From Amycolatopsis sp. QT-25 (GTDB taxonomy: Bacteria > Actinomycetota > Actinomycetes > Mycobacteriales > Pseudonocardiaceae), in the NCBI RefSeq assembly GCF_029369745.1, contig NZ_CP120210.1:5766001-5830000 (forward strand): a stretch of 64,000 nt of DNA, in the 5' to 3' direction. The notes beneath the pieces were generated by a model. That model was not told the origin of the DNA. It made no database searches and saw nothing but the letters and a program-made list of their open reading frames with translations. Below, in pieces: positions 42,264-53,497 of this stretch. Within the stretch, counting starts at the first letter, position 1. Every line of letters starts with the position of its first letter. Both the position numbers and the translations under genes were made by a program.

Positions 42264-43022
42264 GTGGTGCTCGTGCTCCTGCCCCCTTCCGAAACCAAGG
42301 CCGCCGGCGGCACCGGCGCGCCGCTGGACCTCGGCGCCCTGTCGTTCCCGGAACTGAATCCGACCAGGGCGAAGCTGGCGGACGCGCTGGCCGAACTGGC
42401 GGGCGACGTCCCGGTCAGTGTCGCCGCGCTCGGGATCACGCCGCGGCAGGCCGACGAGGTCGCCCGCAACGCCGAGCTGTGGACCTCGCCCACGATGCCC
42501 GCGCTGCGCCGCTACACCGGCGTCCTCTACGACGCGCTCGGCGTGAAGTCCTTCACCAAGGCGACGCTCGCGAAGGCCGAGAAACGTCTTGCCGTCGCTT
42601 CGGCGCTGTTCGGGGTGGTCGCGGCGACCGACCCGATTCCCGCCTACCGGCTTTCCGGTGGCAACGCGCTGCCGTCGCTCGGCACCGTCCGCAGCGTGTG
42701 GAAACCGGTCCTCGAACCGGTGCTCCGGAATATCGAGGGGCTCGTCGTCGATCTGCGTTCCGGGACCTACTCGGCGCTGGCGAAGCTCCGTCCGGACGCG
42801 GTGACGGTGCGCGTCGTGACCGAGGACGCGAAGGGCAACCGGACCACGGTGAGCCATTTCAACAAGGCCTACAAGGGACGGCTGGCCGCGGAGCTGGTGA
42901 AGTCGCGCAGCGAACCGTCCACTGTGGAACAACTGATGCGGGTGCTGTCGAAGGCGGGTCTCGACGTCGAACGCACCGGGGAACACACTGTGGAGCTGCT
43001 CACCGGGGACGCGGTGCATTAG
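42264..43022 (+). CDS. yaaA: YaaA/UPF0246 family peroxide-stress protein
   Basis: A 252-residue protein with adjacent GTG start options at 42264 and 42267. The family signature LLPPSETKAAGG is at the N-terminus, followed by ALRRYTGVLYDALGVKS, SALFGVVAATDPIPAYRLSG and SHFNKAYKGRLAAELVKS. YaaA of E. coli lowers free iron and guards DNA during peroxide stress and has a DNA-binding groove; here it stands alone, so the role is by family only. Confidence 0.88.
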   Translation: MVLVLLPPSETKAAGGTGAPLDLGALSFPELNPTRAKLADALAELAGDVPVSVAALGITPRQADEVARNAELWTSPTMPALRRYTGVLYDALGVKSFTKATLAKAEKRLAVASALFGVVAATDPIPAYRLSGGNALPSLGTVRSVWKPVLEPVLRNIEGLVVDLRSGTYSALAKLRPDAVTVRVVTEDAKGNRTTVSHFNKAYKGRLAAELVKSRSEPSTVEQLMRVLSKAGLDVERTGEHTVELLTGDAVH

Positions 43023-43109
43023 TTCCGTACCCCTACGGGTTCCTTCCTCGATTGTTCCGCCAGGTGCACCTGCGGACAGTGATTTCCAGCCACCTGGAAA
43101 GGAACCACC

Positions 43110-44561
43110 GTGAACAGAAGACAACGGCTACTGGGGGTCGCCACCGCCGCCCTCGGTTGCCTCTCGGTCCTCCTGCCCGCGCCCGCGGCCGCCGCGAACC
43201 TGCCCGCCGTCACCCCGACGGATCAAGCGGTCGTCCCCGGCGGACCGCACACGAACTCCATCGGCGGCACCCCCGCTTCGGTCAAGGACCACCCGTTCAT
43301 CATCGCGGGCCTGCGCGAAGGCGGGACGCGGCCACAGGGTCAGACGTGCACCGGTTCGGTCGTCGCGCCGCGCAAGATCCTGATCGCCGCGCACTGCAAG
43401 GACGCCGCGGGCGAGAAGTCCTTCCTCTACGGATTGGACGATCTCAACGCCGGTGGCGGAACACGCATCGGTGTCGTCAGCTACGAAAAACACCCGAAGT
43501 ACGTCAACTTCGACCAGGGCTACGACGTCGCGGTGGTCACCACCGACGCGGACATCCCGGTGCCGGGTGGCCAGTACGCGAAGGTCGCGACCTCGGCCGA
43601 CACCGAGTCGCACAAGCCGGGCAGATCCGGGCTCGGGCTCGGCTACGGCAAGAAGGACCACAACGACGACACCCGCAACGTCGAACTGCACAAGTTCACC
43701 CTGCCGATCGTGCCGGGCAGCAACTGCGACGGTGTCGGCGCGGGTTTCCAAGACGCCACGATGATCTGCAGCGGCTACAGCGACGGCCACGTCACGATCC
43801 TGCCCGGCGACAGCGGCGGGCCGCTGATCGTGGACGGCAAGATCGTCGGTGTCGCGTCCTGGAGCCGCAGCGACTTCAAGTGGTACAGCGTGTACGGCAG
43901 GCTCAACAACGAAATGGGCGACTGGGTCAAGCAGCAGATCGGCGAGCCGCAGAACCCGGAGACGTTCTCGCTCGGGGTGACGCCGTCCGCGCTCAAGGTG
44001 GAGCCGGGCAAGTACGTGTCCGCCACGGTGACCAGCAAACCCGGCAAGAACGGCGCGGAGAAGGTCGAGCTCAGCGCTTCGGGACTGCCCGCGGGCGCGA
44101 CCGCGACGTTCCAGCCCACGTCCATCACCTCGGGTGAGTCGGCGAAGGTGACCATCGAGATTGCCGCCGGGACGGCCGAAAACGACTACGCCGTCACGAT
44201 CTCGGGCAGGGGCACCACCGACACCGCGACCACGAACCTGACCCTGGCCGTCGGCAACGGCGGGCCGCAGCCCGCTGAGCTCAAGGTGGGCCTGAGCCCT
44301 GCCGTCGGAACGTCGCAGCCCGGCTTCTTCAGCAACGTCAAGGTTTCCGTTACCGGCGGGACGGACGCGATCACGTTGTCGGCGTCCGGGCAGGGACTGC
44401 CGTTCGCGCCGTTCTTCACCCCGAAGACGATCTCGAGCGGGGGCAGTTCGACCATGCAGGTGGTCGCGCCGTTCCAGCGCGGCACGTACCCGGTGACCGT
44501 CACCGCGACGGACTCGGCGGGCAAGACCGCCACCGCCGTCTACACCCTCACCGTCCAGTAG
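43110..44561 (+). CDS. Secreted S1-family (trypsin-like) serine protease with two C-terminal Ig-like domains
   Basis: A 483-residue exported protein. A signal peptide ends near AAAAN at residue 30. The protease domain (about 50-260) has His95 in LIAAHCK, Asp139 in GYDVAVV and Ser235 in PGDSGGPLI. The specificity-pocket position six before the Ser is not the Asp of trypsin. Two Ig-like beta domains follow (FSLGVTPSALKVEPGKYVSA, and LKVGLSPAVGTSQPGFFSNV to the end), probably for wall or substrate binding. Start is GTG 43110 with a ggaaagg ribosome site. A perfect caggtgcacctg dyad lies at 43061-43072 upstream. Confidence 0.88.
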   Translation: MNRRQRLLGVATAALGCLSVLLPAPAAAANLPAVTPTDQAVVPGGPHTNSIGGTPASVKDHPFIIAGLREGGTRPQGQTCTGSVVAPRKILIAAHCKDAAGEKSFLYGLDDLNAGGGTRIGVVSYEKHPKYVNFDQGYDVAVVTTDADIPVPGGQYAKVATSADTESHKPGRSGLGLGYGKKDHNDDTRNVELHKFTLPIVPGSNCDGVGAGFQDATMICSGYSDGHVTILPGDSGGPLIVDGKIVGVASWSRSDFKWYSVYGRLNNEMGDWVKQQIGEPQNPETFSLGVTPSALKVEPGKYVSATVTSKPGKNGAEKVELSASGLPAGATATFQPTSITSGESAKVTIEIAAGTAENDYAVTISGRGTTDTATTNLTLAVGNGGPQPAELKVGLSPAVGTSQPGFFSNVKVSVTGGTDAITLSASGQGLPFAPFFTPKTISSGGSSTMQVVAPFQRGTYPVTVTATDSAGKTATAVYTLTVQ

Positions 44562-44571
44562 CGGGCGCTTC

Positions 44572-44626
44572 GCGCGTGAAGGCCTCTTTCCCTCGGCTGA
44601 GCCTGGGGAAAGAGGCCTTCACGCGC
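44572..44626. repeat. Palindromic repeat overlapping a stop codon
   Basis: Arms of 21 bases beginning gcgcgtgaaggcctctttcc (44572-44592 and 44606-44626) enclose a 13-base loop. The right arm contains the TGA stop of the minus-strand flavoprotein gene (44621-44619), so the repeat is partly coding. It separates that gene from the converging protease and probably terminates both. The family core TGAAGG...CCTTCA is kept. Confidence 0.85.
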
Positions 44627-46142
44627 TTGCGAGCACCGCCATGGCGGCATTGTGCCCGGGGATGCCGGAGACACCGCCGCCCCGGACGGCCCCGGCACCG
44701 CAGAGCAGCACCCGCTCGTGCGCGGTTTCGACCCCCCAAAGCCCCACCTGAGCGGCATCCGCGGCGTACGGCCAAGACAGATCGCGATGGAAGATGTGTC
44801 CCGCGGGCAGCCCCAGTTCGGCTTCGAGGTCCAGCGGCGTCTTAGCCTCGACGCACAACCCGCCGTCCGGTGAACGCAGCACGCAGTCCTCGATCGGTTC
44901 GGCCAGCACACTGTCCAAAGAGGACAACGTCGCCCGCAACGCCTCCTCGCGCGCGGCGTCGTTGCGTCCTTCGAACAGCCGCGCGGGCATGTGCAGCCCG
45001 AACAACGTCAGCGTCTGCACCCCGGCGGACTGTTCGGCCGGGCCGAGGATCGACGGGTCGGTCAGCGAATGACAGTAGATCTCGCACGGCGGCAGCGACG
45101 GGATCCGGCCCGCGGTGGCCTCGGTGTGAGCCGTCGCCAGCTGCTCGTAACCCTCGTTGACATGGAACGTGCCGCCGAACGCCTCACGGGGATCGACGCC
45201 GGGATCCCGCAGCCGCGGCAGCCGTGACAGCACCATGTTCACCTTGAGCTGCGCGCCTTCCGGCGCCTCCGGCGGCTCCTCCCCCAGCAAGCGCGCGAGC
45301 ACCCGGGGCGCGACGTTCGACAGCACGTGCCCGCCGCGCACGGTGAATTCGTCGTCGCCGAGGCGGTAACGCACCGACCCGCCGGGATCGATCGACAGCA
45401 CCTCGGCCCCGGTGACCAGCCGCGCGCCCGCCGTCCGCGCGGCCGAAGCGAGCGCGCCGGTCACCGCGCCCATCCCGCCCACCGGCACGTCCCAGTCGCC
45501 GGTCTCGTTGCCGATCACGTGGTAGAGCAGGCACAGGTTCTGCCGGAAGTCGCCGGCGCCGGCGAAGGTGCCGATCAGCGCGTCGGTCAGGACGACGCCG
45601 CGCACGGTGTCGTCGCCGAACATGCCGGTGAGCGTCTCCGAGATCGGCCGTTCGAACAGCGCGTCCCACGCCTCCGGCTCGATGCCCGAGCGCAGCTCCT
45701 CCCTCGACACCAGCGGTTCGGTCAGGGTGGGGAACGTCCGTTCCGCGACCTGGGCCGTCATCGCGTAGAACCGCCGCCACGCCTCGAAGTCCTTGGTGGA
45801 CCCGGTGAGCGCGGAGAACGACGCCGCCGTACGGCCGTCGTCGCCCGTGTCGACAAGGAGACCGCCAGGGCCGACAGGCGTGTACGAAGACATGCGCCGC
45901 CGCCGGAGGTCGAGACCGAGCCCGAGGTCCGCGATGATCTCGCGCGGCAGCAGGCTGACCAGATACGAGTACCGCGACAGCCGGACGTCGACGCCGGGAA
46001 AGGCACGGAAGGAGACCGCCGCCCCGCCGACCTCGTCCCGGCGTTCGAGCACCAGCACCGAGCGACCGGCCCTGGCCAGATAGGCCGCCGCCACCAGGCC
46101 GTTGTGCCCGCCACCGGCGATCACGGCGTCGAACGACTCCAT
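44619..46142 (-). CDS. FAD-dependent oxidoreductase, phytoene dehydrogenase/carotenoid isomerase-like
   Basis: A 507-residue flavoprotein starting MESFDAVIAGGGHNGLVAAA, a two-dinucleotide-binding N-terminus, followed by ERRDEVGGAAVSF. The C-terminal FAD motif is LLCGAGAVRGGGVSGIPGHN. This arrangement fits the CrtI/retinol saturase-like group. No carotenoid gene is adjacent, so a pigment function is not supported; many Actinobacteria encode such orphans. It follows the S8 protease pair on the same strand but a strong terminator lies between. Confidence 0.85.
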   Translation of the reverse strand: MESFDAVIAGGGHNGLVAAAYLARAGRSVLVLERRDEVGGAAVSFRAFPGVDVRLSRYSYLVSLLPREIIADLGLGLDLRRRRMSSYTPVGPGGLLVDTGDDGRTAASFSALTGSTKDFEAWRRFYAMTAQVAERTFPTLTEPLVSREELRSGIEPEAWDALFERPISETLTGMFGDDTVRGVVLTDALIGTFAGAGDFRQNLCLLYHVIGNETGDWDVPVGGMGAVTGALASAARTAGARLVTGAEVLSIDPGGSVRYRLGDDEFTVRGGHVLSNVAPRVLARLLGEEPPEAPEGAQLKVNMVLSRLPRLRDPGVDPREAFGGTFHVNEGYEQLATAHTEATAGRIPSLPPCEIYCHSLTDPSILGPAEQSAGVQTLTLFGLHMPARLFEGRNDAAREEALRATLSSLDSVLAEPIEDCVLRSPDGGLCVEAKTPLDLEAELGLPAGHIFHRDLSWPYAADAAQVGLWGVETAHERVLLCGAGAVRGGGVSGIPGHNAAMAVLASA

Positions 46143-46167
46143 ACGAGACCTCCCAGCGAAAACGACA

Positions 46168-46198
46168 GTGCGCCGCGGTCATCGTGACCGCGGCGCAC
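46168..46198 (-). terminator. Perfect 14-base-arm terminator hairpin
   Basis: gtgcgccgcggtca and its exact complement enclose a three-base loop (tcg) 16 bases after the stop of the S8 protease gene at 46215. It is a GC-rich intrinsic-type terminator without a long T run, common in this type of genome. It lies upstream of the flavoprotein gene on the same strand. Confidence 0.8.
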
Positions 46199-46214
46199 CG
46201 CCGTTCGCAAGGAC

Positions 46215-47761
<1,547 letters not shown>

Positions 47762-47762
<1 letters not shown>

Positions 47763-48925
47763 CAGAGACCCGCCACGTTCAACAGCTTGTTGGTCGAACC
47801 GGTGCCCGGGCTCTTGACGACACCGCTGGTGGCGGCGTTGGCGAGGCCGGAGGCGACGGTGGCGGGGGTGGCCGACGGGTTCGAGGTCAGGTAGATCGCG
47901 GCCGCGCCGGCGACGTGCGGCGTCGCCATCGAGGTGCCGCTCATCTGCTGGGTGCCGCCACCGTTGCGCACCGACGTGATGTTGGTGCCCGGCGCGAAGA
48001 TGTCGGTGCAGCTGCCGTAGTTCGAGAACGAGGACCGGCGGTCGTCGCTCTGGGTGGCGTTGACGGTGATCGCCTCACGAACGCGGGCCGGGCTGGTGCC
48101 GCAGGCGTCGGTGTTGGAATTACCGGAGGCCACCGTGTTGGTGATGCCCGCGGCCACGGCGCGGCGCACGGCGGCGTCGACCCCGGAGTCGGCCGGGCCA
48201 CCGAGGCTCATGGTGAGCACCGACGGGCCCTTGGCGTTCTTCGCGACCCAGTCGATCCCGCTGATGATCTGCGAGTACTGGCCGCTGCCCTGGCAGTTCA
48301 GCACGCGGACCGAGACGATCTTGGCGCCCTTGGCGACGCCGTAGGTGGCGCTGCCGACGGTGCCGGCGACGTGCGTGCCGTGGCCCTGGCAGTCGCGGGC
48401 GTCGCTGTCGTTGTCGATGAAGTCGTACCCGCTGGTCGCGCGGCCGCCGAATTCGGCCTGGCGGTAGTCGACACCGGTGTCGAGGACGTAGACGGTCGCC
48501 CCGGATCCGTCGTTCGGGTAGGTGTACTTCTTGTCCAGCGGCAGGTTCTTCTGGTCGATCCGGTCGAGGCCCCAGGTCGGGTTGGTCTGGGTGCCGGTCA
48601 TGTGCGCGACCGCGTCCTGCTGGACGAAGTCGACGTTCGGGTCGGCCGCGAGCCGTTTGGCCTGCGCCTCGGTCATCTTCGCCGAGAAGCCGTTCAGCGC
48701 GGCGGTGTAGACAGCTTTCACCTGGCCGCCGTACTTGGCCGCGAGACCGGCGTCGCCGCTCTTCAGCGAGACGATGTACCCGTCCGTGACGGCTCCCGGC
48801 ACACCGGCGCCGCGGATCTGTCCCTCGGCGGCCGTGGCCGATCCGGTGAAGGCCAGCGAGGCCGTCACACAAGCCCCGGCGAGTACCGCACCCGCGATGC
48901 GGTGACGTCGAAGTTCTCCACGCAT
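47762..48925 (-). CDS. Secreted subtilisin-like (S8) protease, proteinase K type
   Basis: A 387-residue paralog of the next gene without its P domain. From the ATG at 48925: signal peptide ending ATAAEG (about 34), I9 propeptide (GYIVSLKSGDAGLAAKYGGQ), then Asp149 (VYVLDTGVD), His182 (QGHGTHVAGTV), Asn269 and Ser332 (GTSMATPHVAG). Stretches such as DRIDQKNLPLDKKYTYPN are nearly identical between the two genes, indicating recent duplication. First of the tandem pair; the 282-base gap to the divergent LuxR-type gene holds the promoters. Confidence 0.94.
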
Positions 48926-49206
48926 TTCCTGAGCTCCGTTCACTCGAACAGGTGATTCGCGCCGGCCAGAGTTCGCTCCGGCGCCGTGACGTGCAGTCAC
49001 GCTGCACTCACTTTCGGGTGGAGGGACCTGCGCGAACAAGCGAGGCAACGGTCCGTAGGACTACGTATCTATTAGGTGAAACCCAGGGAAACCCTCGGTC
49101 CCTACGAAAGTTCCGTGACGGTCCGAGCGGGTTCCGTGATCACTAAGCAGGCGCTTAAGCTGCGTTCACTCGAACGGTGTGGTTCGTGAAGCGGGGGTGA
49201 CCCGGC

Positions 49207-52071
49207 ATGGTGATCGGTGACTGCCGACGCAGGACGAGTTCGCCGGTACTCGTCGGCCGTGAGACGGAACTGAGCGAGCTCCTCGACGGCGCGATGCGTT
49301 CGCCGTCGGTGCTCATGCTCGAAGGGGAAGCCGGCGTGGGCAAGACCCGGCTCGCCACCGCCCTGCTGGCGCGCCCGGAACTGGCCGGACGACCGGTGCT
49401 CACCGGAATCTGCCAGCCACTGCGCGAGCCCTTCCCGTACGGCGTGGTCTTCGACGCGCTGAAGGACGCCCGCCCCGCGCGCGACCTCAACCCGGTGACC
49501 GGTGTCCTGGCGCCCTACCTGCCGGAACTCGCGGACTTCCTGCCGCAGCCGCCACCGCGGCTCGGTGATCCGCGAGCCGAACGGCACCGGCTCTTCCGCG
49601 CCGTCCGGGAACTGCTCGGTTCACTGGGGCCACACGTCCTGCTCGTCGAAGACCTGCACTGGGCGGACGACGGTTCCCGGCGACTGCTGCGGTTCCTGAT
49701 GACCGACCCGCCCGCCGGCCTGACCCTCGTGCTCACCTACCGGCGTGAAGAGACGCCCGGCGGCATCCCGCTCGGCAGCGCGTACCGGCCCGCTCCCGGC
49801 ACCGCGCACGCGCTCGTCACCCTTCGCCCACTGGACCGCGACGGCGTCCAGTCGCTGGTGTCGGGCCTGCTCGGCGGGGCGAACGTCTCGGCCGAGTTCG
49901 CCGCGCGGCTGCACGAGCGGACCGCCGGGATCCCGTTCGTGGTCGAAGAGACCGTGCACGCGATCGGCGACGTGGAGGCGGTGGTCCACGCCGACGGCGC
50001 GACCGCGCGGCGGCTGCTCGACACGGTCGAAGTCCCCGCCTTGCTGAGGGAGGCGACGGTCGAACGTCTCGTCGCGCTGCCGCCGGCCGCCCGGCGGATC
50101 ACCGAGGCCGCCGCCGTCCTCGGCACACCGTCCACCGCGGACCTGCTGACCGCGGTGGCCGCCCTCACCCCCGAACGCGGCCATCGCGCGCTCGTCCTCG
50201 CCCTCGAACGCAACGTCTTGCTGGAGACGGGCGAAGGCACGTACGACTTCCGGCACGCCTTCGCCCGGCAAGCCGTGTACCGCACCATCCCCGGCCCGGA
50301 CCGCCAGGAACTGCACCGGCGGGCCGCGCGGCTGCTGCGCGATCGCCTCCCGCAGTCGCTGGTGCGGCTCGCCGAGCACTGCCGCAAGGCGGGCGACCGG
50401 GCCGGCGCGCTGAAGTACGGCGAAGCGGCCGCCGATCAGGCGTCGACGGTCGGTGATCTCGCCACCGCGACGGATCTGCTCCGCACCCTGCTCGACGAAC
50501 CGGGGCTGCAACCGTCCGATGTGGACAGACTGGCGGTCAAGTTCAGTTCGGTGGCGTGCAACGGCCTCGCGCAGACCGAAGTCGTCCCGGCGCTCGAGCG
50601 GCTCCTGACCGACGGCAGGCTCTCCGGACGGCTGAGCGGCGAGGTCCGGCTCGGGCTCGGGCTCCTGCTGGTGCGCCAGGCGGGCGGGCTGGAGGCGGCG
50701 AGGACCGAGATCGAGATCGCGGTCAACGACCTAGCCGACCGGCCCGACCTGGCCGGACGCGGGATGGGCGTCCTCGCTCAACCCTGGGTCGGCGCGACCC
50801 CGCTGCGGGAACACCGGCGCTGGATGGACCGGGTGGACGAGCTCATCGAGCGGGCAACCGACCGGCGGCTGAAGATCATCCTGCTGGCCAACAACGCGGC
50901 GTCGCGGCTGCACATCGGGGACGCGCGTGGCTGGGCCATGCTGGACCGGGCACCCACCAGCGTCGGTTCCGCCGACGAACAGCGGCATCTGGCGCGGCTG
51001 CACTGCAACAGCGCCGACGCGTGTGCCTGGACGGGCCACCACCGGCGGGCGAAGAGCCTGCTGCGCAGCGGGATGCAGCTGGCCGCAGACTGCGGGGCGC
51101 CGTACGTCGTCAGCACCGCCCGCGCGACGGCCGTCCACACCGACTGGCTCACCGGGAACTGGGACGGGCTCGCCGAACGGGCGGGCGCGCTGATCGACGA
51201 GTACCGCGATCTCCTGCCGGTGACCAGCGAACTGTGCCTGGTGCTCGGCCTGCTCGCCGCCGCCCGCGGTGAATGGGACGAGGCCACGGCCCGGTTCGCC
51301 GGCACCGCGGCGGACCAGCCGGAGAACGCGTTCACCCCGGTCGCGATCGCCGCGCACGCCGGGATGGCGGGCATGCTGCTCGCGCAGGACCTCGGCGAGG
51401 CCGCCGTCGCGCAGGCCGAAAAGGGATTGGAACTCCTGCGCGCCAAGGGTGTCTGGGCGTGGGGCGCCGATCTGGTCATGGCCGCCGTCGACGCGTACTG
51501 CGTCACCGGGCGGGACGTCGAGGCACAGGCGCTGACCGACGAGTTCGAACGCGAGATCGGCGGCCTCGACGCGCCGTCGACCCGCGCCGCGCTGGCCGCG
51601 AACCGCGGGCTCGTCGCGGCGTCCCGCGGCGACCACGCGGAGGCGATCGAGGCCTTCGAGCAGGCACGGACCCGCTTCGAGGCCCTCCCCGCGCCGTATC
51701 ACGCGGCGCTGATCGCCGAACGGGCCGCACGCTGCCGCCTGGCGTGCACCGAGAACGTCGCGGAGACGTTCGCGGCGCTCGCGGAGACCTTCGACCACCT
51801 GGGCGCGACCCGCGACGCCGCACGCTGCCGCCACGCCTTCCGGTCCACCGGCGCGGTCGCCCCCTCCCGACGCGGCCGCCGGGGCTACGGCGACGAACTG
51901 TCCCCGCGTGAGCGTGACGTCGCCCGGCTGCTGACCGCCGGGCACACCAACCGGGAGATCGCCGAGGTGCTGTTCCTGTCCCGGCGCACGGTGGAACAGC
52001 ACGTCGCGAGCGTGCTGCGGAAGCTGAAGGTCCGCTCGCGGAGCGAACTGACCGGGCTGCGGTCGGCGTAG
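49207..52071 (+). CDS. Large LuxR-family ATPase regulator (LAL/MalT-like)
   Basis: A 954-residue signal-transduction ATPase. The AAA/NB-ARC-like domain (about 18-300) has the Walker A MLEGEAGVGKTRLATALL and Walker B HVLLVEDLHWADDGSRR. A long helical TPR-like region (about 330-880) follows. The C-terminal LuxR helix-turn-helix is LSPRERDVARLLTAGHTNRE to VASVLRKLKVRSRSELTGLR. LAL regulators need ATP and often a ligand to activate catabolic, protease or antibiotic genes. It is divergent from the tandem S8 protease genes, which are natural candidate targets. Ligand unknown. Confidence 0.92.
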   Translation: MVIGDCRRRTSSPVLVGRETELSELLDGAMRSPSVLMLEGEAGVGKTRLATALLARPELAGRPVLTGICQPLREPFPYGVVFDALKDARPARDLNPVTGVLAPYLPELADFLPQPPPRLGDPRAERHRLFRAVRELLGSLGPHVLLVEDLHWADDGSRRLLRFLMTDPPAGLTLVLTYRREETPGGIPLGSAYRPAPGTAHALVTLRPLDRDGVQSLVSGLLGGANVSAEFAARLHERTAGIPFVVEETVHAIGDVEAVVHADGATARRLLDTVEVPALLREATVERLVALPPAARRITEAAAVLGTPSTADLLTAVAALTPERGHRALVLALERNVLLETGEGTYDFRHAFARQAVYRTIPGPDRQELHRRAARLLRDRLPQSLVRLAEHCRKAGDRAGALKYGEAAADQASTVGDLATATDLLRTLLDEPGLQPSDVDRLAVKFSSVACNGLAQTEVVPALERLLTDGRLSGRLSGEVRLGLGLLLVRQAGGLEAARTEIEIAVNDLADRPDLAGRGMGVLAQPWVGATPLREHRRWMDRVDELIERATDRRLKIILLANNAASRLHIGDARGWAMLDRAPTSVGSADEQRHLARLHCNSADACAWTGHHRRAKSLLRSGMQLAADCGAPYVVSTARATAVHTDWLTGNWDGLAERAGALIDEYRDLLPVTSELCLVLGLLAAARGEWDEATARFAGTAADQPENAFTPVAIAAHAGMAGMLLAQDLGEAAVAQAEKGLELLRAKGVWAWGADLVMAAVDAYCVTGRDVEAQALTDEFEREIGGLDAPSTRAALAANRGLVAASRGDHAEAIEAFEQARTRFEALPAPYHAALIAERAARCRLACTENVAETFAALAETFDHLGATRDAARCRHAFRSTGAVAPSRRGRRGYGDELSPRERDVARLLTAGHTNREIAEVLFLSRRTVEQHVASVLRKLKVRSRSELTGLRSA

Positions 52072-52085
52072 ACGCGTCTGCCGGG

Positions 52086-52145
52086 CCTAAGTACATGAAG
52101 GCCCCCTTCCTGTACTTAGGCGCAAGGAAGGGGGCCTTCATGTAC
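52086..52145. repeat. Palindromic repeat with two competing stems
   Basis: Stem A pairs 52091-52111 (gtacatgaaggccccc...) with 52125-52145, 21 perfect bases. Stem B pairs cctaagtaca (52086-52095) with tgtacttagg (52111-52120), 10 perfect bases. The two share bases at 52091-52095 and 52111 and cannot form together. It begins 15 bases after the LuxR-type gene stop. Confidence 0.85.
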
Positions 52146-52380
52146 GGGGAAAGGTGTGCAGGACCCGCCGACCTTCCAGCCTCGAGAATTAAATCGGTTG
52201 CGGGGGGCGCGGGGCGTCCGCGATGATCGTGCGCGATCCGGCAGGGAGCCGGTGGATGCGACAGGGAGGTGCCTCGTGCTGATGACTGTCCGGGGCCTTG
52301 GCCGCCCCCATCCACTCGCCCCTCGCGGCTGAGCCACGACGCTCGCCCGGTGGGGCATCCCTGACTAGGAGAACCCACCA

Positions 52381-53322
52381 GTGCGCAAGCACGATCTCGA
52401 AGAAGAAAACCACAGCCGTCCCAGCCGTACCCGTCGTCGCCGGTTCGACGACGAACCCGAGCCCGCCCGCGGCGGACGGCTCACCGAAGCCGAACGCGTC
52501 CGGCTCGCCCGGCTGCGTGAGGACGCCTACACCGAGACCGCCATCCCCGACGGCGCCGACCGTTGGAGCACCTGGGGAGAGGCGGAGCACGGGCCGCTTC
52601 CCCGGCCCGGCTGGGTGATCACCGAACTTGCGGCGGTGGACACCGAACTCGGCGTCCTCAAAACCGGCAAGGAGGCGGACGTCCACCTCGTCCGGCGCAA
52701 CCTGCCCGGCACCGAGGGCACCGTGCTCGCGGCCAAGCGGTATCGCAGCGGCGAGCACCGGTTGTTCCATCGCGACGCCGGCTACCTCGAAGGCAGGCGG
52801 ATGCGGCGGTCGCGGGAGATGCGGGCCATGGAGTCGCGCAGCAGCTTCGGCCGCAACCTCATCGCCGAACAGTGGGCGGTGGCCGAATTCGGCGCGCTGA
52901 GCAAGCTCTGGACGGTGGGTGCGCCGGTGCCGTACCCGGTGCAGCGCGACGGTACCGAACTGCTGCTGGAGTTCCTCGGCGACGGCGAGACGGCGGCGCC
53001 GCGGCTGGCACAGGTCCGGCCGGAGCCCGAACAGTTGCGGGAACTGTGGTTCCAGACCGCGGCGATGCTGGAACTGCTGGCGTCGCAAGGGCTCGCGCAC
53101 GGCGATCTCTCGGCGTACAACCTGTTGGTCCACCGGGACCGGATCATGGTGATCGACCTGCCGCAGGTGGTCGACATCGTGGCCAATCCCGGCGGGCTCG
53201 AGTTCCTCGCGCGGGACGTGCGCAACATCGCCACGTGGTTCCACTCGCGAGGGCTGCCGGAGCGGCTCACGGCCGTCCCGGAACTGATCGGGGAACTGCG
53301 GGAGATGGCCGGTCTCCGCTGA
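52381..53322 (+). CDS. RIO-like serine/threonine kinase
   Basis: A 313-residue atypical kinase from GTG 52381. The basic N-terminus is Arg-rich (SRPSRTRRRRFDDEP). The ATP loop TGKEADVHLVRR has no glycine-rich repeat, as in RIO kinases. Lys119 lies in LAAKRYRSGEHR, and the catalytic loop is AHGDLSAYNLLV with Asp242 and Asn247. The metal motif is VIDLPQVVDI with Asp259. RIO1-type proteins act in ribosome maturation in archaea and eukaryotes; bacterial roles are unclear. The next gene is a DEAD-box RNA helicase, another ribosome/RNA factor. The 235-base upstream region has no gene. Confidence 0.9.
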   Translation: MRKHDLEEENHSRPSRTRRRRFDDEPEPARGGRLTEAERVRLARLREDAYTETAIPDGADRWSTWGEAEHGPLPRPGWVITELAAVDTELGVLKTGKEADVHLVRRNLPGTEGTVLAAKRYRSGEHRLFHRDAGYLEGRRMRRSREMRAMESRSSFGRNLIAEQWAVAEFGALSKLWTVGAPVPYPVQRDGTELLLEFLGDGETAAPRLAQVRPEPEQLRELWFQTAAMLELLASQGLAHGDLSAYNLLVHRDRIMVIDLPQVVDIVANPGGLEFLARDVRNIATWFHSRGLPERLTAVPELIGELREMAGLR

Positions 53323-53337
53323 CCGTCCACAGTGTCA

Positions 53338-53384
53338 CGAAAGGGTCGTTCCCGGCACAGCACGTCGGGATCGGCCCTTTCTCG
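53338..53384. terminator. Terminator hairpin after the RIO-like kinase gene
   Basis: cgaaagggtcgttcccg (53338-53354) pairs with cgggatcggccctttctcg (53366-53384), with a few bulges, starting 16 bases after the stop. It separates the kinase and helicase genes, so they likely have separate transcripts. Confidence 0.7.
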
Positions 53385-53436
53385 ACGAGCCGGGAGAAGC
53401 CGCCGTGGAGACCCTGCCCACAATCGGTCCCTCCCG

Positions 53437-53466
53437 TTGGGAGGCCGGATAACGGTCCGGTACAGT
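53437..53466 (+). promoter_or_regulatory. Candidate promoter of the helicase leader transcript
   Basis: ttggga (53437-53442) and tacagt (53461-53466) are separated by 18 bases and match the sigma-A-type minus-35 and minus-10 boxes in four and four of six positions. Transcription would start near 53473, leaving a leader of about 215 bases before the helicase start codon. Confidence 0.5.
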
Positions 53467-53497
53467 AGTGCTAGACCGCAACCGGCGGCGTGGATGA

